From NCBI RefSeq assembly GCF_004136635.1, contig NZ_NOIU01000002.1, positions 186,001 through 250,000 of the forward strand: a stretch of DNA of 64,000 nt. Direction: 5' to 3'. The first letter of the stretch is position 1, and each line of letters begins with the position of its first letter. Below are positions 35,250 through 43,268 of the stretch, in pieces. Under the pieces are notes generated by a model, which saw nothing but the letters and a program-made list of their open reading frames with translations, made no database searches and was not told where the DNA came from. The translations under genes and the position numbers were made by a program. Origin of the DNA: Rothia halotolerans. Its GTDB lineage: Bacteria > Actinomycetota > Actinomycetes > Actinomycetales > Micrococcaceae.

Positions 35250-36187
35250 TGCGCGTGCTCTACGCCGGGACGCCGGAGATCGCCGTCGCGCCCCTGGAGG
35301 CGCTGATCGAGGCCGGGCACGACGTCGTGGGTGTGCTGACCCGCCCCGACGCGCCCCTGGGCCGCAAGCGGGTGCTGACCCCCTCGCCGGTCGCGGCGCG
35401 CGCCGAGGAGCTCGGCCTGCCGGTCATCCGTGCCCACCGCTACGACGACGAGGCGCACGCGGCGGTGCTGCGGCTGGCCCCCGAGGCCGCGGCCGTGGTC
35501 GCCTACGGGGCGCTGCTGCCGCGCCGGGCGCTGGAGGCCGTGCCCCACGGCTGGATCAACCTCCACTTCTCCCGCCTGCCGGCCTGGCGCGGCGCGGCCC
35601 CCGTGCAGCGCGCCCTGATGGCCGGTGAGACCGTCCTCTGGGCCTCCACCTTCCTCATCGAGGAGGGCATGGACACCGGCCCCGTCTTCGACGTCCTGAG
35701 CGAGCCCGTGGGCCCCGAGGACACCGCGGGCACGATGCTGCGCCGCCTCGCCGTCTCCGGCGGGCGGATGTTGGCGGGGACGCTCGGCGAGATCGAGGCC
35801 GGGACGGCCCGCCCCCGCCCCCAGGAGGGGGAGCCCACCCGCGCCGCGAAGCTCGTCCTCGAGGACGGGCGCGTCGACTGGGCCCGCCCGGCGGCGGGGA
35901 TCGAGGCCCAGGCCCGCGGCGCCACGCCCGAGCCCGGCCTCTGGACCACCCTGGAGGGCCAGCGGGTCAAGCTCGCGGGCCTGCGGGCCGCCCCGCCCGA
36001 GGACGATGACGACGCCGCCCGGGTCCCCGGCGAGGCGAGGCTCGCGGGCCGCGAGGTCCGGGTGCGCGCGGCCGACGGCGACGTCGTCGTGGCCCGGATC
36101 CAGCCGGCGGGCAAGAAGATGATGGACGCGGCCGACTGGGCCCGCGGAGCAGGACGACTGACGCACGGGAGCGTGAGATTCGCATGA
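35249..36187 (+). CDS. fmt: Methionyl-tRNA formyltransferase
   Basis: 312 residues. Transfers a formyl group from 10-formyl-tetrahydrofolate to initiator Met-tRNA. The N-terminal formyltransferase domain (about 1-185) shows the catalytic triad: Asn104 and His106 in INLHFSRLPAWRGAAP and Asp142 in EEGMDTGPVF. The C-terminal OB-like domain (about 205-305) binds tRNA. Start and stop overlap neighbours (TGATG with def and ATGA with rsmB), placing it inside a tight def-fmt-rsmB operon. Confidence 0.96.
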   Translation: MRVLYAGTPEIAVAPLEALIEAGHDVVGVLTRPDAPLGRKRVLTPSPVAARAEELGLPVIRAHRYDDEAHAAVLRLAPEAAAVVAYGALLPRRALEAVPHGWINLHFSRLPAWRGAAPVQRALMAGETVLWASTFLIEEGMDTGPVFDVLSEPVGPEDTAGTMLRRLAVSGGRMLAGTLGEIEAGTARPRPQEGEPTRAAKLVLEDGRVDWARPAAGIEAQARGATPEPGLWTTLEGQRVKLAGLRAAPPEDDDDAARVPGEARLAGREVRVRAADGDVVVARIQPAGKKMMDAADWARGAGRLTHGSVRFA

Positions 36188-37914
36188 GCCAGCAGCAGCC
36201 ACCACGATCCGGAGGGCCGCGCCGCGGCGGGCCCGAGGGCGGCGGCGACCGCCGCGGAGGAGCCGAGGGACGCGGTGGCAGCCGCGGCGGGTCCGAGGAG
36301 CGCGGCGACCGCCGCGGAGGACCCGGCGGTCGGCCGCCCCGGGACGGCGGATCGCGCCGCAACGCCAAGGGGCGCGAGCGCAACCGCGGCGGCGAGCGCG
36401 ACCGGCGGTACTCGTCCTCGGCCCCGAGCCAGCGGCGCCGGGTCGCGGACCCGTCCCGCCTGGTCGCCTTCGAGGTACTCCAGGCGGTGGACACCGAGGA
36501 CGCCTACGCCAACCTCGTGCTGCCCCAGCGGATCCGCCACCACCGGCTGGACCGGCGCGACGCCGCCTTCGCCACCGAGCTGACCTACGGCTCGCTGCGC
36601 GAGCGGGGCACCTACGACGCCGTCCTGGCCCGCTGCGTCGACCGCCCCCTGGAGAAGATCGACCAGAAGATCCTCACCACCCTGCGCCTGGGCGCCCACC
36701 AGCTGCTCGGCATGCGCACGCCCGTGCACGCCGCGCTCAACCAGACCGTGGGGCTGGCGCGCGGCGTCGTCGGCGCGGGGCCCTCGACCATGGTCAACGC
36801 CGTCCTGCGCCGGGTCTCGGAGAGGAGCTGCCAGGAGTGGATCGCGGAGCTCACCGAGGGGGTCACGGACGACCTCAAGCGGCTCTCGATCGAGCGCTCC
36901 CACCCCGTGTGGATCGTCCGGGCGATGCGCCAGGCCCTGGCCGCCCACGGGCGCGTGCCCACCGAGGTCGAGGAGCTGCTGGCCGCGGACAACCTCAGCC
37001 CGCTGGTCCACCTGGTCGCCCTGCCGGGCATCGGGGACCTCCGCGAGGCCGAGGAGAACGGCGCCGAGGCAGGGGAGCTGGTCGAGGGCTCGGCCACCTA
37101 CCGGCACGGCGACCTCGGCCGGATGGAGTCGGTGCGCTCCGGGCGGGTGAGGGCGCAGGACGCCGGCTCCCAGATCGTCGCCCGGGCCCTCGCGGCCGCG
37201 CCCCTGGAGGGGGCCGACGAGACGTGGCTGGACCTGTGCGCCGGCCCCGGCGGCAAGGCCGCCCTGCTCGGGGCGCTCGCCGCCCGCCGCGGCGCGCACC
37301 TGGTGGCCAACGAGGTCTCCGAGCACCGGGCCCGGCTGGTCCGGGAGTCGCTGCGGGTCCTGCCCGAGCAGACCTACGGCGTCGTCGTCGGCGACGGCCG
37401 GGAGATCGCCGCGACGCTGGAGGAGGGCCCGCTGCCCGAGCCGGTCGAGCTGGCCGTGGAGGCCTTCGGTGGGAGCGGGGAGATCTTCGACCGCGTCATG
37501 GTCGACGCGCCCTGCTCCGGGCTGGGGGCGCTGCGCCGCCGCCCCGAGGCCCGCTGGCGCAAGACGCCCAGCGACATCGCCGACCTGGTGCCCCTGCAGA
37601 CCGATCTGCTGCGCGCCGCCGTCGGCGTCACCCGGCCCGGCGGCGTCGTGGCGTACGTGACCTGCTCGCCGCACGCGGCGGAGACGCAGAACGTGCTCCT
37701 GGACGTCCTGGAGGGCGGGGACGTCGAGCTGCTGGACACCGCCGGGGTCATCCGCTCGGTCATGCTCCCGGGCCCCGCCCGCGACGAGCTGACCGGCCTG
37801 GAGATGCCGGGCACGACGCCGGCCGAGGGCTTCGAGCGCGCCACGACGGTCCAGCTGTGGCCGCACGTCCACGGCACCGACGCGATGTTCCTCGCGCTGC
37901 TGCGCCGGCGGTAG
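36184..37914 (+). CDS. rsmB: 16S rRNA (cytosine-967-C5) methyltransferase with Arg/Gly-rich N-terminus
   Basis: 576 residues. The first ~85 residues are almost only Arg, Gly, Glu and Pro with RGG and DRRGG repeats, an extension outside the family. Then follow the NusB-like domain (about 88-225; VAFEVLQAVDTEDAYANLVL), and the RsmB/Nol1 catalytic domain (about 235-575) with LDLCAGPGGKAALLGAL for SAM and the cysteines of VDAPCSGLGALRR and YVTCSPHAAET. It methylates a helper cytosine of 16S rRNA. The start overlaps the fmt stop (ATGA). The next gene is convergent. Confidence 0.95.
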   Translation: MSQQQPPRSGGPRRGGPEGGGDRRGGAEGRGGSRGGSEERGDRRGGPGGRPPRDGGSRRNAKGRERNRGGERDRRYSSSAPSQRRRVADPSRLVAFEVLQAVDTEDAYANLVLPQRIRHHRLDRRDAAFATELTYGSLRERGTYDAVLARCVDRPLEKIDQKILTTLRLGAHQLLGMRTPVHAALNQTVGLARGVVGAGPSTMVNAVLRRVSERSCQEWIAELTEGVTDDLKRLSIERSHPVWIVRAMRQALAAHGRVPTEVEELLAADNLSPLVHLVALPGIGDLREAEENGAEAGELVEGSATYRHGDLGRMESVRSGRVRAQDAGSQIVARALAAAPLEGADETWLDLCAGPGGKAALLGALAARRGAHLVANEVSEHRARLVRESLRVLPEQTYGVVVGDGREIAATLEEGPLPEPVELAVEAFGGSGEIFDRVMVDAPCSGLGALRRRPEARWRKTPSDIADLVPLQTDLLRAAVGVTRPGGVVAYVTCSPHAAETQNVLLDVLEGGDVELLDTAGVIRSVMLPGPARDELTGLEMPGTTPAEGFERATTVQLWPHVHGTDAMFLALLRRR

Positions 37915-37934
37915 CGGCCCGCGGGGCCGGTCCG

Positions 37935-38693
37935 CTAGAAGTACACGCAGACGGGCCGCCCCTGCGGACCGTCGACCACCTCCACCGGCGTGTTGAAGAT
38001 CCGGCTCAGGACCTCCCCGCGCACGATCTCCTCCGGCGGGCCGACCTCGCTGAGCCGCCCGTCGTTCATCGCCACGATCCGGTCGGCGTAGTGCGCCGCG
38101 TAGTTGATGTCGTGCAGCACGATCACGATGGTGCGTCCCAGCTCGTCGGCGGCCCGGCGCAGCTGCTTCATCATCTGCACCGAGTGCTGCATGTCCAGGT
38201 TGTTCAGCGGCTCGTCCAGCAGCACGTAGTCGGTGTCCTGGGCCAGGACCATCGCCACGTAGGCGCGCTGGCGCTGGCCGCCGGAGAGCTGGTCGAGGAA
38301 CCGATCCTGCAGCTCGCCCAGGTTCAGGAACTCGACGGCTTGGGAGATGTGCCGCTCGTCCTCGGCCGTCAGCCGCCCGCGCGAGTGCGGGTAGCGGCCG
38401 AATCCGACCAGCTGCCGCACGGTGAGCCGGGTGACGAAGTGGTTCTCCTGGCGCAGGATGGACAGCACCTTGGCGATGGTCTTCGACGGCGTCCGGGCGA
38501 CGTCGTGCCCGCCCACCCGGATGGTCCCCGCGTCGGGGTCCTGGAGCCGGCCGATCATGGTCAGCACGGTCGACTTCCCCGCCCCGTTGGGACCCACCAG
38601 GGCGGTCACGCCGCCCCGCGGGATGTCCAGGGTGACGGGGCCGACGGCGACGTCGTCGCTGTACCTCTTGAAGACGTTCTCGAGCGAGATCAC
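37935..38693 (-). CDS. ABC transporter ATP-binding protein, iron/siderophore
   Basis: 252 residues from a GTG. Walker A GPNGAGKST, Q-loop ILRQENHF, signature LSGGQRQRAYVAMVLAQ, Walker B DYVLLDEPLNNLD and the switch histidine in VIVLHDINYAAHYADRI identify an ATPase of the FepC/YclP subfamily. It energises the two FecCD-type permeases upstream. The GTG overlaps the preceding permease stop (GTGA). It ends 20 bases from rsmB, which reads toward it. The cassette probably ends here. Confidence 0.94.
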   Translation of the reverse strand: MISLENVFKRYSDDVAVGPVTLDIPRGGVTALVGPNGAGKSTVLTMIGRLQDPDAGTIRVGGHDVARTPSKTIAKVLSILRQENHFVTRLTVRQLVGFGRYPHSRGRLTAEDERHISQAVEFLNLGELQDRFLDQLSGGQRQRAYVAMVLAQDTDYVLLDEPLNNLDMQHSVQMMKQLRRAADELGRTIVIVLHDINYAAHYADRIVAMNDGRLSEVGPPEEIVRGEVLSRIFNTPVEVVDGPQGRPVCVYF

Positions 38694-39730
38694 AGTCGCC
38701 CCTTTCGCAGCAGGACGGTGAGGAAGACGATGCCGCCGACGAGCTCGACGATGATCGTCACGGCCCCGCCGGCGTAGAAGACGTTGCGGAGCACGAAGTA
38801 GGCCAGCGCCAGCACGGTGTACCCGGCGAGGAACGCGACGGGCAGGACGAGGCGGTGGTCGTAGGTGTCGGTCAGGGAGTAGGCGAGCGTGGCGACGAGG
38901 AACCCGAGGAAGGTCATGGGGCCCACCAGCGAGGTGGTCATCGCCATCATGATCGAGACGAGCAGCAGCGTCGTCATCAGCTCCCGGCGGTGGTTCAGGC
39001 CCAGGTTGTTCGTGGCGTCGCGGCCCAGGGCCATGAGGTTCATCCGCCGCGAGCGCAGCCAGATGGCGACGCCGGTCACCAGGCACACGGGGATGACGTA
39101 GGGGAGGTTCTCGGTCGAGGCGTTGGAGATGCTGCCGAGCAGCCGGGCGCTCAGGACGTCGAACTCGTTGGGCTCCAGCAGCCGCTGCATGAAGGTGGAG
39201 AGGGAGCCGAGCCCGCCCCCGATCACGACGCCGACCAGCAGCATGATGTGCAGGTTCCCGAAGCGCCCGGAGAGCAGCCAGGAGTACAGCAGCACCGCCA
39301 TGAGCACCATGATCCCGGACTGGAGGAAGAAGCGGGCCGGGCCGTCCAGCAGCGTCACCCCCGAGATGCCGAGGAAGAAGACCGCGGCCGTCTGGATCGC
39401 GACGTACATCGACTCGAAGCCCATGATCGAGGGCGTGAGGATCCGGTTCTGCGTGGCGGTCTGGAAGGAGACGGTCGCGAAGGACTGGCAGAACGCGACC
39501 ACGAGGATCACCACGACGGTCTCGATCCGCAGCCCCGCGATGGTCACCCACTGCCGGGACATGAAATCGGCCTTGTTGCCGTAGCCGAGGATCCCGTAGG
39601 TGGCGAGCAGGGCGAGGACGACGAGCACGCCGAGGACCACCGCGTAGCGCCGGCGCCCGGACGTGGTGGCGAAGGGACCGGTGCGCCGGGTGTCCGCCGC
39701 GGCGCCGGAGCGGGTCAGGGTCTCAGACAT
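38690..39730 (-). CDS. Iron-siderophore ABC transporter permease (FecCD family), second
   Basis: 346 residues with about nine hydrophobic segments, after a ~30-residue hydrophilic start with arginine cluster. FecCD features: FQTATQNRILTPSIMGFESMY in the first cytoplasmic loop and TTSLVGPMTFLGFLVATLAY near the coupling helix. It resembles YclO-type permeases rather than BtuC. It overlaps the other permease by eight bases and its own stop lies in the GTG of the ATPase, so the three genes are coupled. Confidence 0.93.
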   Translation of the reverse strand: MSETLTRSGAAADTRRTGPFATTSGRRRYAVVLGVLVVLALLATYGILGYGNKADFMSRQWVTIAGLRIETVVVILVVAFCQSFATVSFQTATQNRILTPSIMGFESMYVAIQTAAVFFLGISGVTLLDGPARFFLQSGIMVLMAVLLYSWLLSGRFGNLHIMLLVGVVIGGGLGSLSTFMQRLLEPNEFDVLSARLLGSISNASTENLPYVIPVCLVTGVAIWLRSRRMNLMALGRDATNNLGLNHRRELMTTLLLVSIMMAMTTSLVGPMTFLGFLVATLAYSLTDTYDHRLVLPVAFLAGYTVLALAYFVLRNVFYAGGAVTIIVELVGGIVFLTVLLRKGRL

Positions 39731-40754
39731 GGCGGCGCCTCCTGACCAGCAGGGTCACGAAGACCGCCGCGCCGACCACGCCCAGGATGAGGGAGACGGG
39801 CACCTCGAAGGGCATGATGATGGTCCTTCCGATGATGTCGCACACGGTGACCACCCAGATGCCGGTCAGGCACACCCACGGCAGGTTGGTGCGCAGGTTG
39901 TCGCCCCGGATGAGGGAGACGACGTTGGGGACGATCAGCCCGAGGAAGGGCAGCACCCCGATCACCACCGTGGTCACGCCGGTGACCAGCGCGACCATCG
40001 TCACGCCGAGGAAGATGACGAGGTTGTAGTTGAGGCCGACGTTGGTCGCGACGTCCTTGCCGAGCCCGGCGACCGTGAACTGGTCCGCCACGACGAAGAC
40101 GAGGACCGCGACGATCAGCACGATCCACAGCAGCTCGTAGCGCCCGCGCACGACGCCGGTGAAGCTGCCCGCGAACCAGATGCCGAGGCTCTGCAGGAGG
40201 TCGTACTGCAGGGCGATGAAGGTGGAGATCGAGCTGACGACGGCGCCGAGCATGATGCCGATGATCGGCACGATCAGGGAGGAGCGCAGGGTGACCCGGC
40301 GCAGGAAGAGGAAGAAGACCATGGTGCCGACGAAGGAGAACAGCACCGCGCCGACCATGCGCTCGGTGATGCTCGGGGAGGGCAGCACGATCATGGTCAC
40401 CAGCAGGCCGAGACCGGCCCACTCGGTGGTGCCGGTGGTGGTCGGCTCGACGAAGCGGTTCTGCGTCATCTGCTGCATGACCAGCCCGGCCATGGACATC
40501 GCGGCGCCGGCGAGCACGAGGGAGATCGTGCGCGGCACGCGGGTGATCCAGAACATCTCCCAGCCGCCCTCGCCGCCGGCGATGTCGTAGACCCCCACGA
40601 ACAGCGAGAGCACGAGCAGGGCCAGGGTGGCGAGCAGGCCGAGCAGCAGCGGCCAGGTGAGGCGCCATCGGCGTCGGCGGGGCGTCCCGGTGCCGGGCGC
40701 GCCCGGCGGGGCGCCGTCGTCGGGTCTCTCGGGCGGGGTGATCGTCAGGCTCAC
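39723..40754 (-). CDS. Iron-siderophore ABC transporter permease (FecCD family), first
   Basis: 343 residues with about nine hydrophobic segments. FecCD hallmarks: RVPRTISLVLAGAAMSMAGLVMQQMTQNRFVEPTTTG and GVLPFLGLIVPNVVSLIRGDN. The GTG at 40754 begins VSLTITPPE; it has only a weak purine stretch upstream. A longer ATG at 40817 would begin inside the intra-operon hairpin and is disfavoured. A short basic cytoplasmic start (PRRRRWR) precedes the first helix. It resembles YclN-type permeases. Confidence 0.9.
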   Translation of the reverse strand: MSLTITPPERPDDGAPPGAPGTGTPRRRRWRLTWPLLLGLLATLALLVLSLFVGVYDIAGGEGGWEMFWITRVPRTISLVLAGAAMSMAGLVMQQMTQNRFVEPTTTGTTEWAGLGLLVTMIVLPSPSITERMVGAVLFSFVGTMVFFLFLRRVTLRSSLIVPIIGIMLGAVVSSISTFIALQYDLLQSLGIWFAGSFTGVVRGRYELLWIVLIVAVLVFVVADQFTVAGLGKDVATNVGLNYNLVIFLGVTMVALVTGVTTVVIGVLPFLGLIVPNVVSLIRGDNLRTNLPWVCLTGIWVVTVCDIIGRTIIMPFEVPVSLILGVVGAAVFVTLLVRRRRHV

Positions 40755-40808
40755 GTGCTTCGTCTCGGTCGGGGGCGCTGGGACGGCGGGCCGGCTGGGC
40801 CCGATGAT

Positions 40809-40849
40809 GCCCCGCATCCCCGCCCGGGCGGCGGGCGGGGATGCGGGGC
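40809..40849 (-). terminator. Strong hairpin between binding-protein gene and permeases
   Basis: A perfect 18-bp stem (40809-40826 with 40832-40849), five-base loop, no U tract. It lies just after the substrate-binding-protein gene within the operon, where it may partly terminate or stabilise the 3' end, giving more binding protein than permease. Confidence 0.7.
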
Positions 40850-40880
40850 GGTGCCGCGCTGGCGGCGTCTGCGGTGCTGG

Positions 40881-41879
40881 CTACTCGGCCTGCTCGAAGG
40901 AGTCGGCCATGGAGTCGAGGAACTCCGTGTAGAGGATGATGTCCTCGTGGACGTAGAAGTCCTTGGGCATGTAGTCGATCTGGTTCTTCTCCACGGCGGG
41001 CACGGAGGCCAGCGCCTCGGAGTTCTTGATCAGGTCCTCGGCGGCGCTGTACTCGGAGTCGTCGTCCGAGACGGCGGCGTCGCGGTCCATGACCAGCAGC
41101 CAGTCGGGGTTGGAGCCGGCGATGGCCTCGACCGAGACGTCGTCGCCCTGGTGGTTCTCGCTGCCCTCCTGCTCCAGCGCCGGGGTCAGGTCGAGCCAGT
41201 CGAAGACGGGGCCGATCGCGCGGCCCTCGCCCGGGGCGGCGTAGTTGATGTCGCCGCCGCTGGTGATGATGCCCATGACGGTGTCCTCACCGTTGTAGCT
41301 CTCGCGGGCGCGGTCCAGGGAGGCGTCGAAGTCCCCGACCAGCTTCTCGGCGTCCTCCTCGTGGCCGAAGATCTCGCCGAGCAGGTTCGTGGACTCGCGC
41401 AGGTACTCGTCCAGCGGCATGTCCTCCGGCTGGTCGAGGTTGATGAAGGCGGTGTCCTCGGGCAGCAGGTTCTTGATGTCCTCGGCGTGGCTGCTGTAGC
41501 GGTAGCCGTTGATCACGACGTCGGGATCGGCGTTGACCAGCGCCTCGAGGTCGGGCTCGCGGTGGTTGCCCAGGTTGGCGATGTCGGAGTTGCCCGGGTA
41601 GGAGACGACGTCCTCGGACATCAGGTCCAGGGGAGCCGCCGAGAGTTCCACGCCCCAGTCGTCGAGGATCTGGAAGGCGTGGTTGTCCGTCACGGCGACG
41701 CTGCTCGGGTCCGAGGGCAGCTCGACGGTGTTGCCGGCCATGTCGGTGACCTCGACGGTCGAGTCGGAGGAGGAGTCGGCGGCGGGCTCGGAGTCGCCGC
41801 CGGAGCAGGCGGCGAGGGCGAGCGTCGTGGCGGAGGCAAGGGCGATGATGGCCAGCCGGGGACGGGTGATGGTGCGCAT
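40881..41879 (-). CDS. Ferric-siderophore ABC transporter substrate-binding lipoprotein
   Basis: 332 residues. A lipoprotein signal peptide (basic MRTITRPR, hydrophobic core, lipobox LAAC with Cys25) precedes a short Ser/Asp-rich linker, then a class III binding protein: VEVTDMAGNTVELPSDPSSVAV, then an LGNHREPDLEALVNADPDVVI segment and a C-terminal domain with YAAPGEGRAIGPVFDWL. Its resemblance to YclQ/CeuA suggests catechol-type siderophore binding. It is acidic. First gene of the iron-uptake operon, with an iron-regulated promoter 85 bases upstream. Confidence 0.94.
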   Translation of the reverse strand: MRTITRPRLAIIALASATTLALAACSGGDSEPAADSSSDSTVEVTDMAGNTVELPSDPSSVAVTDNHAFQILDDWGVELSAAPLDLMSEDVVSYPGNSDIANLGNHREPDLEALVNADPDVVINGYRYSSHAEDIKNLLPEDTAFINLDQPEDMPLDEYLRESTNLLGEIFGHEEDAEKLVGDFDASLDRARESYNGEDTVMGIITSGGDINYAAPGEGRAIGPVFDWLDLTPALEQEGSENHQGDDVSVEAIAGSNPDWLLVMDRDAAVSDDDSEYSAAEDLIKNSEALASVPAVEKNQIDYMPKDFYVHEDIILYTEFLDSMADSFEQAE

Positions 41880-41961
41880 GGTCGTTTCGTGCTCCTCACG
41901 AGGTGGGCGAGTGGGGATGACCGCGAGGGTCGGAAGGGGGTGACGCCCCTGGTGCCCTCTC

Positions 41962-41989
41962 AGATTAGGTAAGGCATGGCTAAGTCCAA
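41962..41989 (-). promoter_or_regulatory. Iron-regulated promoter with DtxR/IdeR-type box
   Basis: Reading leftward, TTGGAC (41984-41989) and TAATCT (41962-41967) have a 16-base spacer. The 19-base TTAGGTAAGGCATGGCTAA (41965-41983, plus strand) overlaps them and matches the DtxR/IdeR consensus TTAGGTTAGSCTAACCTAA at 14 of 19 positions. Binding of the Fe(II)-repressor would block transcription of the transporter when iron is sufficient. Confidence 0.75.
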
Positions 41990-42005
41990 AATTAAGATCG
42001 GGAAG

Positions 42006-42049
42006 CTATCGAAATGGGCGACGCGGACTTGCAATCCGCGGGACGATAG
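42006..42049. other. Nested hairpin with anticodon-arm-like loop
   Basis: The inner stem CGCGGA/TCCGCG (42022-42027, 42035-42040) has a seven-base loop CTTGCAA; an outer stem CTATCG/CGATAG (42006-42011, 42044-42049) encloses it. It lies upstream of the iron promoter and upstream of the likely rpe promoter (TATCCT, 42124-42129). It is not a tRNA: no T-arm or D-arm. Role unknown. The remainder of this 317-base gap (41880-42196) holds only the promoters described. Confidence 0.4.
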
Positions 42050-42196
42050 TGCAGGTGGAGGGCCCAGGTGGCAATTAGCGCACATGGACGCGCGCTTCCT
42101 CCGACCCGGCCCGCCCGGCCGGGTATCCTGGTGGGACGCGGCCGGTGCGAACCCCGTCCGCCCGTCGATTCCGTCGAGATGCCGGGAGGCAGCAGC

Positions 42197-42877
42197 TTGA
42201 GTCACGTCCGGATCCACCCGTCCATCCTCTCGGCCGACTTCGCCCGGCTGGGCGAGGAGCTGGCCGCCGTCGAGTCCGCGGACGCCGCCCACATCGACGT
42301 CATGGACAACCACTTCGTCCCCAACCTCACGTGGGGCCCGGCGGTGGTCGAGCGCCTGCGCCAGGTCTCGCCGGTGCCCTTCGACGTCCACCTCATGATC
42401 GACGACGCCGACCGCTGGGCGCCCCGCTATGCCGAGATCGGCTGCGAGTCGGTGACCTTCCACGCCGAGGCCGCGATCGCGCCGATCAAGCTGGCCCGGG
42501 AGCTGCGGTCCCAGGATGCCCGGGCGGGCATGGCCCTGCGGCCGGCGACGCCGGTCGAGCCGTACCTGGACCTGCTGCCCGAGCTGGACCTCCTGCTGGT
42601 CATGACGGTGGAGCCCGGATTCGGCGGGCAGTCCTTCCTGGACGTGACGCTGCCCAAGATCCGGCGCGCCGCCGAGGCCACCCGCGGCTCCTCAGCACAG
42701 GTCGCGCTGCAGGTGGACGGGGGGATCTCGGAGTCCACCATCGAGCGCGCGGCCGAGGCGGGGGCCGACGTCTTCGTCGCGGGCTCCTCGGTCTACGGCG
42801 CTGAGGACCGCGCCGCCGCCATCGGCGCCCTGCGGGAACGGGCTCGGGCGGCGTGCGGTCTGGGCGCGGCGCGCTAG
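42197..42877 (+). CDS. rpe: Ribulose-phosphate 3-epimerase
   Basis: 226 residues. TIM-barrel enzyme interconverting ribulose 5-phosphate and xylulose 5-phosphate in the pentose phosphate pathway. Motifs: [15 protein letters not shown], the catalytic [33 protein letters not shown] and [11 protein letters not shown]. The TTG start at 42197 is selected by GGGAGG (42184-42189) at seven bases; an ATG at 42179 (MPGGSSL) overlaps that site and would be worse placed. In Micrococcales rpe normally follows rsmB; here the iron cassette separates them. The product is the RibB substrate. Confidence 0.95.
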   Translation: MSHVRIHPSILSADFARLGEELAAVESADAAHIDVMDNHFVPNLTWGPAVVERLRQVSPVPFDVHLMIDDADRWAPRYAEIGCESVTFHAEAAIAPIKLARELRSQDARAGMALRPATPVEPYLDLLPELDLLLVMTVEPGFGGQSFLDVTLPKIRRAAEATRGSSAQVALQVDGGISESTIERAAEAGADVFVAGSSVYGAEDRAAAIGALRERARAACGLGAAR

Positions 42878-42922
42878 CGGGGCCGAAGGCGGTCCTCGCC
42901 GGGCGATGATCCGGGGCGGGGC

Positions 42923-42939
42923 GTTCTCTCATCGAGAAC
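42923..42939. repeat. Short perfect inverted repeat after rpe
   Basis: GTTCTC-TCATC-GAGAAC. It lies between rpe and the FMN riboswitch. A hairpin this short is weak as a terminator, and it may be an operator for the riboflavin promoter; nothing decides this. Confidence 0.3.
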
Positions 42940-43006
42940 TGACCTCCCACGTGCGAGCACGCGACCCCGCCGGTGTGTCATACTCGACATCGACGCTTTA
43001 AATTTT

Positions 43007-43148
43007 CGTGCTCCGGGGGTCGGTGAAATTCCGAACCGGCGGTGATAGTCCGCGACCCGCGAGAGCCGAGCGGCCCGCCCGCCCGGCAGATCGCGGCCGA
43101 ACCGGTGAGATTCCGGTACCGACAGTACAGTCTGGATGAAGGTGCACG
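43007..43148 (+). promoter_or_regulatory. FMN riboswitch (RFN element)
   Basis: The conserved RFN blocks are present in order: GGTGAAATTCCGAACCGGCGGT, ATAGTCCGCGAC, CCGGTGAGATTCCGGTACCGACAGTACAGTCTGGATGAA. The closing helix is CGTGC (43007-43011) with GCACG (43144-43148). FMN binding lowers expression of downstream riboflavin genes. A 10-bp hairpin, GCACCCGGGC/GCCCGGGTGC (43170-43179, 43196-43205), follows and is a candidate expression platform. Confidence 0.95.
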
Positions 43149-43268
43149 AGCTCGGCGGGCCGCGCGGCGGCACCCGGGCCCGTCGGCGAGGGATCGCCCG
43201 GGTGCGGGGATGTCGCTCCAGGCCCCGCCGTGTTCTCCCCGGGGCCCCGCAGACCCGGAAGGAGCGGC

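Noticed and set aside
40755-40817. Upstream ATG for the first iron permease
   Set aside because: It lies inside the 18-bp hairpin and would add a proline-rich, non-conserved N-terminus; the GTG at 40754 fits the family better.
42006-42049. Possible tRNA gene
   Set aside because: Only an anticodon-arm-like hairpin is present; there is no acceptor stem of seven pairs and no D- or T-arm.
42179-42196. ATG as the rpe start
   Set aside because: It overlaps the GGGAGG ribosome binding site of the TTG at 42197, and the family sequence begins after the TTG.
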